Assembly (NCBI RefSeq): GCF_039540195.1
Contig: NZ_BAABEO010000017.1
Coordinates: 62,001-126,000 of the forward strand
Length of the DNA: 64,000 nucleotides
Reading direction: 5' to 3'
Origin: Zafaria ginkgonis
Lineage (GTDB): Bacteria > Actinomycetota > Actinomycetes > Actinomycetales > Micrococcaceae
The translations under genes were made by a program, and so were the position numbers. Of this stretch, positions 1 to 7,994 are shown in pieces; the stretch's first letter is position 1; each line of letters begins with the position of its first letter. Below the pieces are notes generated by a model. That model saw only the letters and a list, made by a program, of their open reading frames with translations. It was not told the DNA's origin and made no database searches.

Positions 1-117
1 GCCCGGTCAATGAAGCAGACGGTGCAGGTCCTTGAACTGCAAGTCAGCCGGGCCCGGCTTCAACTGGAGCGCAGTCACTCCTCCGACGCCGCCACCACAC
101 ACCCCCCGAGGGGTTGA
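1..117 (+). CDS. TelA-like (toxic anion resistance) protein, last 38 codons only
   Basis: A frame open from the first base ends with TGA at 115-117. The tail reads SMKQTVQVLELQVSRARL, an amphipathic helix of the kind that ends TelA/KlaA-family proteins, which are cytoplasmic and were named for tellurite resistance. The stop overlaps the next start (TGATG), so the two genes are translationally coupled. TelA and XpaC genes are often neighbours in Gram-positive bacteria, and the next gene looks XpaC-like, which supports the call. Only the tail is visible, so the family assignment is an inference from one helix plus context. Confidence 0.45.
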   Translation, partial: ARSMKQTVQVLELQVSRARLQLERSHSSDAATTHPPRG

Positions 118-989
118 TGATGTCACGACTCACTTTAGGTAACGTCGTCAAGGTAGCGCTGGCCGTCATATGTTGGCCTTTCATCGCCTTCTTGGTACTT
201 GCAATCGGGATACGCAGGAAGAACAAGAAAGTGGTTCTCGAGGGTGCGCTTTACGCCGCTGCGTTCTCTGCTGCCTTGGCTGCCACAGGGAGCGGTGCGT
301 TGCTCGCCTTGGCTGCCACAGGGAGCGGTGCGTTGCTCGCCTTGGCTGCCACAAGCGGTGCGTTGCTCGCCTTGGCGCCCCTTCTTGGTATCGGGTCTAT
401 GGGCATATCTGCCCTGCGGTCCTACATGCTTCGTGATCTGTGGCTACACAAACGGGTTCGGGAACCGCGGCGTGGCGGCATGGCCCAGTCGAACGCGCCT
501 GTACGCCGCGCCGCCGAACCGTCCCGGGCAGCAGCGCCGCTCGCCCCGTCGTCGAACGACCTGTCATCCGCACTGACATGGGTAACCTCGCACGCCAAGC
601 AAAACAAGCACCGACTCCCCACGGAGGCGTACGTCACCATATTGGAGACGTGTCAGACCCTAGACGCCGTAATTGACGCGGAAAGGCGGCAACCATCGGC
701 GGACGCCCGGTTTGAGTACGAGCTCGGAGCTATAGCAGCCGAGTACCTGCCAGCGGTTCTGCAAAAATATTTAGCCATCCCGCCTAGCATGGTGGACAAC
801 CGGCAGCCAAACGGAAGAACGCCCAGCGAGGAACTGACCGAGCAGCTTCAGCTCCTCTCCGGACAAGCTGAGGCGTTGCACTCCGGCCGTCATGGCCATA
901 CCTCAGCGGAGTTGACCACCATGGGCAACTTCCTAAGAGACCGGTTTGGGCACCACCAGCGAGGTGGATTCGACTTCGGCATTGAATAA
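117..989 (+). CDS. XpaC-like membrane protein with repeats in its membrane region
   Basis: This is a 290-residue protein. ATG 117 is chosen because it overlaps the previous stop; ATG 120 is equally possible, and GAGGGG lies just upstream. Residues about 9-31 form one membrane helix. Residues about 41-100 form a long Ala/Leu-rich hydrophobic stretch built from repeats of an 11-residue unit (LAATGSGALLA). The C-terminal 170 residues are soluble and helical, with EYLPAVLQKYLAIPP, GRTPSEELTEQLQLL and NFLRDRFG. This pattern is one I associate with XpaC-like proteins that accompany TelA. Function is unknown; a membrane-stress role is inferred from context only. Codon use is less GC-rich than in the core genes further right. 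Confidence 0.5.
   Translation: MMSRLTLGNVVKVALAVICWPFIAFLVLAIGIRRKNKKVVLEGALYAAAFSAALAATGSGALLALAATGSGALLALAATSGALLALAPLLGIGSMGISALRSYMLRDLWLHKRVREPRRGGMAQSNAPVRRAAEPSRAAAPLAPSSNDLSSALTWVTSHAKQNKHRLPTEAYVTILETCQTLDAVIDAERRQPSADARFEYELGAIAAEYLPAVLQKYLAIPPSMVDNRQPNGRTPSEELTEQLQLLSGQAEALHSGRHGHTSAELTTMGNFLRDRFGHHQRGGFDFGIE
274..377 (+). repeat. In-frame 33-bp tandem repeat (about 3.2 copies)
   Basis: The units are 274-306 and 307-339 (identical, 33 bp), 340-369 (30 bp, one codon shorter) and a partial copy at 370-377. Each unit adds 11 residues to a hydrophobic segment, so copy-number change would lengthen the membrane region without a frameshift. Confidence 0.9.
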
Positions 990-1193
990 GTCCGGCTGTC
1001 ACTGTTGCTGACAGGGCGGGTCCTGACCCGGTCGCCCTGAGGAACCTGAGTCTCCGGATTAGTCCGGGCGTCCCGGACAGTACACCAGTGCAGCTTGGGT
1101 AACAGACAAGGGTGTCGATGAAACTTCCACCCAGGTCGACGGCGGAGTGGTTGTGGATGCAAGCGCCGCCCCACGCAACGGCTGGTCCCCTGA

Positions 1194-1607
1194 CTAACCG
1201 CGCAGCGCCGGGTCGCGGAGGATGCCTCAGTACTGGTCCGCGAGGAGACTGGTCGGTTGCGGTGGTGGACTTGGGCAGGCGCCCGGGCCAATGCCGTGCT
1301 GGTTTCTGCCCTGCTCGAAATAGCTCCCGAACTGCTCGACGAAACCCGCGCCTACAACAACTGGCAGATCGGGCTGCGGGGCGACGCGATGGCCGGGACG
1401 TTGGGCAGCGTCCTACAAGACGTCCGCGACGCGCTGCACGCCGATCCAGCCAGGTTCCTGCCCCACATCGATGCCCGCGCTCTGAAGGCCCTGAAGTTCT
1501 CAGAACTCCTGCCAGTGGACCTAGCCATCAGTACCATAGCGGAACGAACCGGCGATCCCCAGGGTGCCTCGACCACGCTCATCCGCCCTATTTCCTCAGT
1601 CCGGTAA
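1194..1607 (+). pseudogene. 3' remnant of a DEAD/DEAH-box helicase gene
   Basis: This frame is open from just after a TGA at 1191-1193 to TAA at 1605. It encodes WWTWAGARANAVL, a linker, and ALKALKFSELLPVDLAISTI, which resembles the C-terminal end of large actinobacterial DEAD/DEAH helicases. No helicase motifs lie upstream: bases 990-1193 hold only short frames, one of which (1063-1197) encodes about 44 residues I do not recognise. The homology-like part starts without a proper start codon or ribosome site. I read it as a fragment left after deletion or recombination. Bases 1608-1728 contain no gene that I can see. Confidence 0.5.
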
Positions 1608-1728
1608 GCTCTGGCCAGATACTCCGAAAACAACGCGCAACAAAGCGACCTGAGATTCTATTTCAGCAAGGCGCCTAAGCGGAGCTAAGCACGCAATGGG
1701 ATATTAGCTTGAGCACAATCTGCCGCTC

Positions 1729-3222
1729 TCAGTCAGAATCGCTGCAGCCGGAAATCCGACTCGAGGGGCAAACACGAGGAATCACGAACTCATCGAAGGC
1801 ATCAACCACAATTTTGTTCGCAGGTAGCCCTTGGTGACCAAGCGCATCAACAATCGCATTATGAACACTCCACACAGCGAAATGCTCTCTATTCACGATC
1901 TTTGAGAGGACCTGGACCATCATTTGGCTGCCCAAGGCTGTCAGTAGCTCAAGTTCTTTTAGAGAGATGGTTAGGCATGGGATGCCAGGGTCCGGTAGCT
2001 CCTCGTTGAACAGGTAATCATTGGCAGAGTAGATAGGTTCCGCTGTCACGATTATCCCAATCTGGCTAAGCCCGCTTGGAATCGCACTGAATTCCGAGTG
2101 CCCTTCTCGCACTAGACCGCTACTCTTCTTAATCTGTTCTCGCGCCTTGCCAATCGCGGTCTTCAGCAGGTTTTCCATGCTAATTCCGCCGGCGCGCGCA
2201 GCCAACGGAATCTTTGCAGACTTGCATTCAAATAGGAGAACAATTTCCTCGGTGACCACGAACCAGTCAACTGAAAGCTTTTTGCCCTTGCCATAGGAAA
2301 TCTCAGGCAAGACATCTTGGAATCCCGCATAGCGTAACTGCATGCCGGTATAGGCTTCTACGCGGACCCCCAACTCTTCTGCAAAATTGTTTCCCCACTT
2401 AGCGCAAGCTGCGTAATAGAGGTTTTCAATAGTCATCGTGCGCAGAATGAGAAGCCACTGGGGAGCCACCAAGAGGCCGGTGTTCAAATCGACTAAGGGT
2501 TTCTTGGTTAGCGGGCTGTATCCAAAGCGGTGCAAATGCTCTGCAACCCTTGGCACGGCCTCGTAGTCCGAACGCGCTTGATCAATAGTGGTTGTAAGGT
2601 CGCTAATTGCAGTGGCGACAGAATCAAGTCTAAGCGCAGGGCTGAATGGGAGGTCCTGCCACCTATCCCTTTCCGGAGCCGAAGGATCAAGTAGACCGGC
2701 ATTTTCCTTAACATACACAGAAATGGCAAACACAACCTGCATTCGCTCTTCCAAGGTCATTCCGAGAACCTCCCTCCAATCACGGTGGGCAGGAAATCTC
2801 GGATCCTCAACTTCCAGATCTACCAGCAGGAGAAATGTGCGGGCAATGTCATGGAGGGGGCTGTCTTGGTATGAAAACTGCTCATAAAGAAAGGCCTGAA
2901 TCATGAGCCATAGGTGCTTGCCCTCTGGGATACCTCCGTTTGCTTGGTTAAAGAGATTGAAAATCCTCCTCAAAGCCCGCTGGTCGACTGGTTTCGAGCG
3001 CATTTCACTTCCGCAGAGAATGCTTTCTCGTGCCACGGCAGCGATCCCCCAAGGGGGTAGGCCTTTCCACGAACGGTCAAATTCAAACTCACACTGACCG
3101 CTTGCCAGCCGGGCCAATATGGGCAGAAGTTCTGAAGGCTTGTGGCGACGTACCGCTTGAGTAAGTTCGCTCCACCGCGCTCTTCGCACATCGGCCCAAC
3201 TTGCCAAAACCGCGTCCTCCAT
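1729..3222 (-). CDS. Uncharacterised protein with a PD-(D/E)XK nuclease-like domain
   Basis: This protein has 497 residues from ATG 3222 (498 from TTG 3225); no strong ribosome site is visible. Numbered from the TTG, residues 1-270 are mostly helical with no motif I recognise. Residues about 280-370 look like a restriction-endonuclease fold: a leading helix with E284/E285 (FAEELGVRVEAYTG), then D320 in LSVDWFVV, E333 and K335 in VLLFECKSAKI (D-x12-ExK), and a later helix with Q364 (KAREQIKK). No membrane segment or helicase motif is present. Base composition is clearly less GC-rich than the nrd genes beside it, suggesting acquisition. It stands alone on its strand next to a helicase remnant. 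Nuclease activity and a defence or repair role are inferences. Confidence 0.6.
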   Translation of the reverse strand: MEDAVLASWADVRRARWSELTQAVRRHKPSELLPILARLASGQCEFEFDRSWKGLPPWGIAAVARESILCGSEMRSKPVDQRALRRIFNLFNQANGGIPEGKHLWLMIQAFLYEQFSYQDSPLHDIARTFLLLVDLEVEDPRFPAHRDWREVLGMTLEERMQVVFAISVYVKENAGLLDPSAPERDRWQDLPFSPALRLDSVATAISDLTTTIDQARSDYEAVPRVAEHLHRFGYSPLTKKPLVDLNTGLLVAPQWLLILRTMTIENLYYAACAKWGNNFAEELGVRVEAYTGMQLRYAGFQDVLPEISYGKGKKLSVDWFVVTEEIVLLFECKSAKIPLAARAGGISMENLLKTAIGKAREQIKKSSGLVREGHSEFSAIPSGLSQIGIIVTAEPIYSANDYLFNEELPDPGIPCLTISLKELELLTALGSQMMVQVLSKIVNREHFAVWSVHNAIVDALGHQGLPANKIVVDAFDEFVIPRVCPSSRISGCSDSD

Positions 3223-3407
3223 CAAGCTTCGGTGATTCTCAGAGGGGCATGGAGCTCATCATCTCCATGCCCCCCGTTGCGACAACTCAACTTTGATCTG
3301 CCGCAGGATTCCCTTCGTGTCACCTCATGGACCAAAGGACCATCTTCGATGGCACTGGATCAAATAGGGTGTCAAAAGGACCAAGTCGCTTGGCAATTTA
3401 CAGGGAC

Positions 3408-4382
3408 CTAGAACTCCCAGTCCTCGTCCTCGGTGTTCACGGCCTTGCCGATCACGTAGGAGGAGCCGGAGCCGGAGAAGAAGTCGTGGTTCTCGTCGGC
3501 GTTCGGCGAGAGCGCGGAGAGGATCGCCGGGTTCACGTCGGTGACGGTGGCCGGGAACATCGCCTCGTAGCCCAGGTTCATCAGGGCCTTGTTGGCGTTG
3601 TAGTGCAGGAACTTCTTGACGTCCTCGCTCAGGCCCACGCCGTCGTAGAGGTCGTGGGTGTACTGGACCTCGTTCTCGTACAGCTCGAAGAGCAGCTCGA
3701 AGGTCCAGTCCTTCAGTTCCTGCTTGCGTTCCTCGGACAGGCCCTCCAGGCCCTTCTGGAACTTGTAGCCGATGTAGTACCCGTGCACGGCCTCGTCGCG
3801 GATGATCAGGCGGATCAGGTCGGCGGTGTTTGTCAGCTTGGCCCGGGAGGACCAGTACATCGGCAGGTAGAACCCCGAGTAGAACAGGAAGGACTCCAGC
3901 AGGGTGGAGGCGATCTTCTTCTTCAGCGGGTCGTCGCCGAGGTAGTAGCTCTCGACGATCTGCGCCTTCTTCTGCAGGTTCTGGTTCTCCACCGACCAGC
4001 GGAAGGCGTCGTCGATCTCCTTGGTGGAGCACAGGGTGGAGAAGATCGAGGAGTAAGACTTCGCGTGCACCGACTCCATGAAGGCGATGTTGGTGTACAC
4101 GGCCTCCTCGTGCGGGGTGATCGCGTCAGGGATCAGCGAGACCGCGCCGACGGTGCCCTGCAGGGTGTCCAGCAGGGTCAGGCCGGTGAAGACGCGCATG
4201 GTGAGCGTCTTCTCCTCGGCGGTCAGCGTGCCCCAGGACTGGATGTCGTTGGACAGCGGCACCTTCTCCGGCAGCCAGAAGTTGTTGACCAGGCGGTTCC
4301 AGACCTCGACGTCCTTCTCGTCCTGAATGCGGTTCCAGTTGATGGCCTCGACGTGGCTGAGCAGCTTGACCTTCTCGGTCAT
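3408..4382 (-). CDS. nrdF: Class Ib ribonucleotide reductase, beta (radical) subunit
   Basis: NrdF houses the dimetal centre and tyrosyl radical that NrdE uses to reduce ribonucleoside diphosphates. At 324 residues it is normal length. Metal ligands are D72, E103, H106, E163, E197 and H200, and the radical tyrosine is Y110 (ESVHAKSY). The C-terminus, EDEDWEF, is the usual peptide that docks on NrdE. It is last in nrdHIEF, separated from nrdE by 126 bp containing a strong hairpin, so its expression relative to nrdE may be set there. Bases 3226-3407 beyond it show no gene and mark the border with lower-GC accessory DNA. Confidence 0.97.
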   Translation of the reverse strand: MTEKVKLLSHVEAINWNRIQDEKDVEVWNRLVNNFWLPEKVPLSNDIQSWGTLTAEEKTLTMRVFTGLTLLDTLQGTVGAVSLIPDAITPHEEAVYTNIAFMESVHAKSYSSIFSTLCSTKEIDDAFRWSVENQNLQKKAQIVESYYLGDDPLKKKIASTLLESFLFYSGFYLPMYWSSRAKLTNTADLIRLIIRDEAVHGYYIGYKFQKGLEGLSEERKQELKDWTFELLFELYENEVQYTHDLYDGVGLSEDVKKFLHYNANKALMNLGYEAMFPATVTDVNPAILSALSPNADENHDFFSGSGSSYVIGKAVNTEDEDWEF

Positions 4383-4423
4383 CTCGATCCCTGTCTTCCT
4401 ATTGCTTGCTGTGTTCTCAGGAT

Positions 4424-4462
4424 AGGCGTACGACGGCGGGCCTCCCCCGCCGTCGTACGCCT
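4424..4462 (-). terminator. Hairpin between nrdE and nrdF
   Basis: Perfect 17-bp arms lie at 4424-4440 and 4446-4462 with a 5-nt loop. There is no clear U-tract downstream on the minus strand. It sits inside the operon after nrdE, so it may act as a partial terminator or protect the upstream mRNA from decay rather than end the operon. Confidence 0.6.
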
Positions 4463-4508
4463 CAGTTCTGCGCGGCCCACCGGGCCGATGTTGCTACAAA
4501 GCTTGGTA

Positions 4509-6677
4509 CTAAAGCGCGCAGGAAACGCAACCCTCGACCTCGGTACCTTCCAGCGCGAGCTGGCGCAGGCGGATGTAGTAGAGCGTCTTGATGCCCTTGC
4601 GCCACGCGTAGATCTGCGCCTTGTTGATGTCGCGCGTGGTGGCCGTGTCCTTGAAGAACAGGGTCAGGGACAGGCCCTGGTCCACGTGCTGCGTCGCCGC
4701 GGCGTAGGTGTCGATGATCTTCTCGTAGCCGATCTCATACGCGTCCTGGTAGAACTCCAGGTTCTCGTTGGTCAGGTACGGCGCCGGGTAGTAGACGCGG
4801 CCGATCTTGCCTTCCTTGCGGATCTCGATCTTCGCGGCCACCGGGTGGATGGAGGAGGTCGAGTTGTTGATGTAGGAGATCGAGCCGGTCGGCGGGACGG
4901 CCTGCAGGTTCTGGTTGTAGATGCCGTGCTCCATGACGGAGGCCTTCAGCTCCACCCAGTCCTCGCGGGTGGGGATGTGGATCTCCCCGAAGAGCTCCTT
5001 GACCCGATCGGTCTCCGGGGCCCACTCGCGCTCGGTGTACTTGTCGAAGAACTCGCCGGAGGCGTACTTGGAGTCGGCGAACCCGCCGAAGGTCTCCCCC
5101 GTCTCGATCGCGAGGCGGTTGGAGGCCCGCAGCGCGTGGAAGAGCACCGAGTAGAAGTAGATGTTGGTGAAGTCCAGGCCCTCCTCGGAGCCGTAGTGGA
5201 CGTGCTCGCGGGCCAGGTAGCCGTGCAGGTTCATCTGCCCCAGGCCGATCGCGTGCGACTTCGCGTTGCCCTCGGCGATGGAGGGCACCGAGTTGATGTG
5301 GGACATGTCCGAGACCGCGGAGAGCGCCCGGATGGCGGTCTCGATGGACGCGCCGAAGTCCGGCGAATCCATGGTCTTGGCGATGTTCATCGAGCCCAGG
5401 TTGCAGGAAATGTCCTTGCCCACGGTCTGGTAGCCCAGGTCCTCGTTGTAGATCGAGGGGGTGGACACCTGCAGGATCTCCGAGCACAGGTTGCTCATGG
5501 TGATCTTGCCCTTGATCGGGTTCTCCCGGTTCACCGTGTCCTCGAACATGATGTACGGGTAGCCGGACTCGAACTGGATCTCGGCCAGGGTCTGGAAGAA
5601 CTCGCGGGCGTTGATCTTGGTCTTCTTGATCCGCGCGTCGTCGACCATCTCGTAGTACTTCTCGGTGACGTTGACGTCGGAGAAGGGGATCCCGTAGACG
5701 CGCTGGACGTCGTACGGGGAGAAGAGGTACATGTCCTCGTTCTTCTTGGCCAGCTCGAAGGTGATGTCCGGGATCACGACGCCCAGGGAGAGGGTCTTGA
5801 TGCGGATCTTCTCGTCGGCGTTCTCCCGCTTGGTGTCCAGGAAGCGGTAGATGTCCGGGTGGTGCGCGTGCAGGTACACCGCGCCGGCGCCCTGGCGTGC
5901 GCCCAGCTGGTTGGCGTAGGAGAAGGAGTCTTCGAGCAGCTTCATCACGGGTATGACGCCGGAGGACTGGTTCTCGATCTGCTTGATCGGAGCGCCGTAC
6001 TCGCGGATGTTGGTCAGGGACAGGGCCACGCCGCCGCCGCGCTTGGACAGCTGCAGCGAGGAGTTGATGCCGCGGGCGATCGACTCCATGTTGTCCTCGA
6101 CGCGCAGCAGGAAGCAGGAGACCAGCTCGCCGCGCTGGGCCTTGCCGGCGTTGAGGAACGTCGGGGTGGCCGGCTGGAAGCGGCCGTCGATGATCTCGTC
6201 CACCAGCGACTCGGCCAGCTGCTCGTCGCCGCGGGCCAAGTGCAGGGCCACCATGCAGACGCGGTCCTCGTAGCGCTCCAGGTAGCGCTTGCCGTCGAAG
6301 GTCTTCAGCGTGTAGCTGGTGTAGAACTTGAAGGCGCCCAGGAAGGTCTCGAAGCGGAACTTCTTGGCGTAGGCGCGCTTGAACAGGTCACGGATGAAGT
6401 TCATCGTGTACTGGTCCAGCGTCTCGCGCTCGTAGTAGTCGTGCTTGACCAGGTAATCGAGCTTCTCGTCCAGGTCGTGGAAGAACACGGTGTTGTTGTT
6501 CACGTGGTCCAGGAAGTACTGGCGCGCCGCGGCGCGGTCCGCCTCGAACTGGATCTTGCCGTCCTGTCCGTACAGGTTCAGCATGGCGTTCAGCTCGTGG
6601 TAGCCGAGCCCCTGCCACGCTGCGGGGAGCTCCTTGCCGTCCTTTTTCACGGCCGGTTCTGTGACTTTGGTGTCCAA
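4509..6677 (-). CDS. nrdE: Class Ib ribonucleotide reductase, alpha (catalytic) subunit
   Basis: NrdE carries the active site and allosteric site for making dNDPs. It has 722 residues, usual for the family. The thiyl-radical cysteine is C398 in SNLCSEI, and the redox pair is C188 (ELVSCFL) and C425 (ISCNLGSMN). The C-terminal CVSC (717-720) is the swinging pair re-reduced by NrdH. ATG 6677 lies 31 bp inside the end of nrdI, implying coupled translation. It forms the active enzyme with NrdF. Confidence 0.97.
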   Translation of the reverse strand: MDTKVTEPAVKKDGKELPAAWQGLGYHELNAMLNLYGQDGKIQFEADRAAARQYFLDHVNNNTVFFHDLDEKLDYLVKHDYYERETLDQYTMNFIRDLFKRAYAKKFRFETFLGAFKFYTSYTLKTFDGKRYLERYEDRVCMVALHLARGDEQLAESLVDEIIDGRFQPATPTFLNAGKAQRGELVSCFLLRVEDNMESIARGINSSLQLSKRGGGVALSLTNIREYGAPIKQIENQSSGVIPVMKLLEDSFSYANQLGARQGAGAVYLHAHHPDIYRFLDTKRENADEKIRIKTLSLGVVIPDITFELAKKNEDMYLFSPYDVQRVYGIPFSDVNVTEKYYEMVDDARIKKTKINAREFFQTLAEIQFESGYPYIMFEDTVNRENPIKGKITMSNLCSEILQVSTPSIYNEDLGYQTVGKDISCNLGSMNIAKTMDSPDFGASIETAIRALSAVSDMSHINSVPSIAEGNAKSHAIGLGQMNLHGYLAREHVHYGSEEGLDFTNIYFYSVLFHALRASNRLAIETGETFGGFADSKYASGEFFDKYTEREWAPETDRVKELFGEIHIPTREDWVELKASVMEHGIYNQNLQAVPPTGSISYINNSTSSIHPVAAKIEIRKEGKIGRVYYPAPYLTNENLEFYQDAYEIGYEKIIDTYAAATQHVDQGLSLTLFFKDTATTRDINKAQIYAWRKGIKTLYYIRLRQLALEGTEVEGCVSCAL

Positions 6678-7126
6678 AACTCTTCCAATCCTTCGCGTAC
6701 GCGGTCCACGTCCTCGGACGTGCCCATAAGTTCAAAGCGGTAAAGCAACGGCACGTCGCACTTGGCGGCGATCTTCATCGCCGCGAGGCAGTAGGCCTTG
6801 CCGAAGTTGGTGTTCCCGGCGCCGATCACCCCGCGCAGCAGGGAACGGTTGCGCTCGTCGTTCAGGAAGCGGACGACCTGCGGCGGCACCGAGTGCCGGC
6901 CCTCTTCCCCACCGTAGGTGGGCAGGACCAGCACGAACGGCCGGGTGGCCACGAGCCGCGGCTCGGTGGCGTAGAGCGGGATGCGCGCGCACGGGAGACC
7001 CAGCTTCTCCATGAACCGCTTGGTGTAGCCGGAGGCCGAGGAGAAGTAGACCAGGTCGCGGTCCGTGGCCGACTCCGGGACGGGCCCGGCGTCGCGCGCC
7101 GGACCCGCCAAGGTGTTGGCGGTCAT
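6647..7126 (-). CDS. nrdI: NrdI flavodoxin-like activator of class Ib RNR
   Basis: NrdI is a small FMN protein that supplies the oxidant for assembling the Mn(III)2-tyrosyl radical of NrdF. It has 159 residues. The start is ATG 7126 (MTANTLAG), preceded by AAAGGA about 8 nt upstream; a longer open frame continues upstream but overlaps nrdH. Visible features are LVYFSSASGYTKRF (FMN phosphate loop), VLVLPTYGG and the GVIGAGNTNFGKAY segment. It lies between nrdH and nrdE and overlaps nrdE by 31 bp. Confidence 0.93.
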   Translation of the reverse strand: MTANTLAGPARDAGPVPESATDRDLVYFSSASGYTKRFMEKLGLPCARIPLYATEPRLVATRPFVLVLPTYGGEEGRHSVPPQVVRFLNDERNRSLLRGVIGAGNTNFGKAYCLAAMKIAAKCDVPLLYRFELMGTSEDVDRVREGLEEFWTPKSQNRP

Positions 7127-7160
7127 GCCAGGGGTCCTTTGCGCCGGATGCGTGGTGCCG

Positions 7161-7403
7161 CTAGGCGACGGAGGAGACGGCCTGGGCCAGCTCCTCGATC
7201 TTGTCCGGGCGGAAGCCGGACCAGTGGTCGGCCTCGGTGATGACAACCGGGGCCTGCATGTAGCCGAGGGCGCGCACGCGCTCCAGGGCCTCCGGGTCCT
7301 GGGAGATGTCCACGCTCTGGTAGGCGATGCCCTTCTTGTCCAAGGCGCGGTAGGTGGCGTTGCACTGCACACAGGCGGGCTTCGTGTAAACCGTGACGGT
7401 CAT
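7161..7403 (-). CDS. nrdH: NrdH glutaredoxin-like electron donor
   Basis: This is an 80-residue thioredoxin-fold protein with the CVQC redox site near residue 12 (KPACVQC) and the WSGFRPDKI end typical of NrdH. It re-reduces NrdE, normally with thioredoxin reductase as electron source. It is the first gene of nrdHIEF, 34 bp before nrdI. An AAGGGGAACAGG stretch precedes its ATG. The NrdR boxes lie about 145-190 bp upstream. Confidence 0.95.
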   Translation of the reverse strand: MTVTVYTKPACVQCNATYRALDKKGIAYQSVDISQDPEALERVRALGYMQAPVVITEADHWSGFRPDKIEELAQAVSSVA

Positions 7404-7548
7404 GTCCTGTTCCCCTTTGGTCCGGAAGCTTCTAATTCGAAAATCTGTGGTCTTTCGTGGCTGCCGCGGGTTCGCTGTGGTGGGCGTCTCAACCGCGGAT
7501 TCGGGGTGGTTTTCCCCGAATGGGTCTCCTGCCTCGTCAGCGATCCCA

Positions 7549-7564
7549 ATACTACATCTAGTGG
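7549..7564 (-). promoter_or_regulatory. NrdR box 1
   Basis: The plus strand reads ATACTACATCTAGTGG, matching the NrdR consensus acaCwAtATaTwGwgt at most positions, including the C-W-A / A-T / T-W-G-W core. It is paired with a second box 32 bp away and lies upstream of nrdHIEF. NrdR is the zinc/ATP-cone repressor of RNR genes; nrdR itself is not in the window. Confidence 0.8.
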
Positions 7565-7580
7565 GCGGGGTGGGGATCTA

Positions 7581-7596
7581 CCCCAAGATGTTGTCT
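7581..7596 (-). promoter_or_regulatory. NrdR box 2
   Basis: The plus strand reads CCCCAAGATGTTGTCT. The core C-A-A-G-A-T-G-T-T-G-T keeps the palindromic NrdR pattern. Its centre is 32 bp (about three helical turns) from box 1, the spacing expected for paired NrdR sites. The nrdH promoter is probably overlapped by the pair; I could not choose a single convincing -35/-10. Confidence 0.78.
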
Positions 7597-7994
7597 TACA
7601 AGTATGTCATTCGTCCATCGTGCCGTCCACACCGAGTGTGGAAAAACCGGCCCCAAATTCCCGCGGATTTCCGCGCATTTCGAGGCGCCATCCACACCCT
7701 GTGGAAGGGTCGCACACAGCTTCGAAAAGGGGCGTGTCGGGTGGGCCCGGCGTGTCGCGGCGCGGTTCCGCCCGCCCCCGGGACGGACGCGCCGGCGGCC
7801 CCGTCCGGCTCCCCAAAAAGGCCCGGCCGCGGCCTTGCCGCCCGCCGCCGGCGGTGCCACCATGGCCGGAGCAGGCCCCGGCTCCGGGGTCTTTCGCGGG
7901 CCCGGTCCTGCCGCCGTCCCGCCGTCGTTCTTGCGTCCCCATGGTCACAGGGGGCCCGACGGCGGGGGCCGCCGGTGCGTGGAGGAGGACTGCA
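7597..7994. other. Intergenic region between nrd operon and acyltransferase gene
   Basis: About 400 bp of very GC-rich DNA separate the divergent NrdR boxes and the next plus-strand gene. Open frames cross it only because of base composition. I see no RNA gene; promoters for the plus-strand gene should lie here but are not clear. Confidence 0.6.

Noticed and set aside
1063..1197. Short frame upstream of the helicase remnant as part of the same gene
   Set aside because: It is in another frame, has no start and encodes nothing recognisable; it could be remnant DNA but cannot be supported as coding.
3327..6743. 1138-codon plus-strand open frame
   Set aside because: It is antisense to nrdF and nrdE and has only composition-driven Val/Leu/Asp/Arg-rich sequence; the minus-strand genes are unmistakable.
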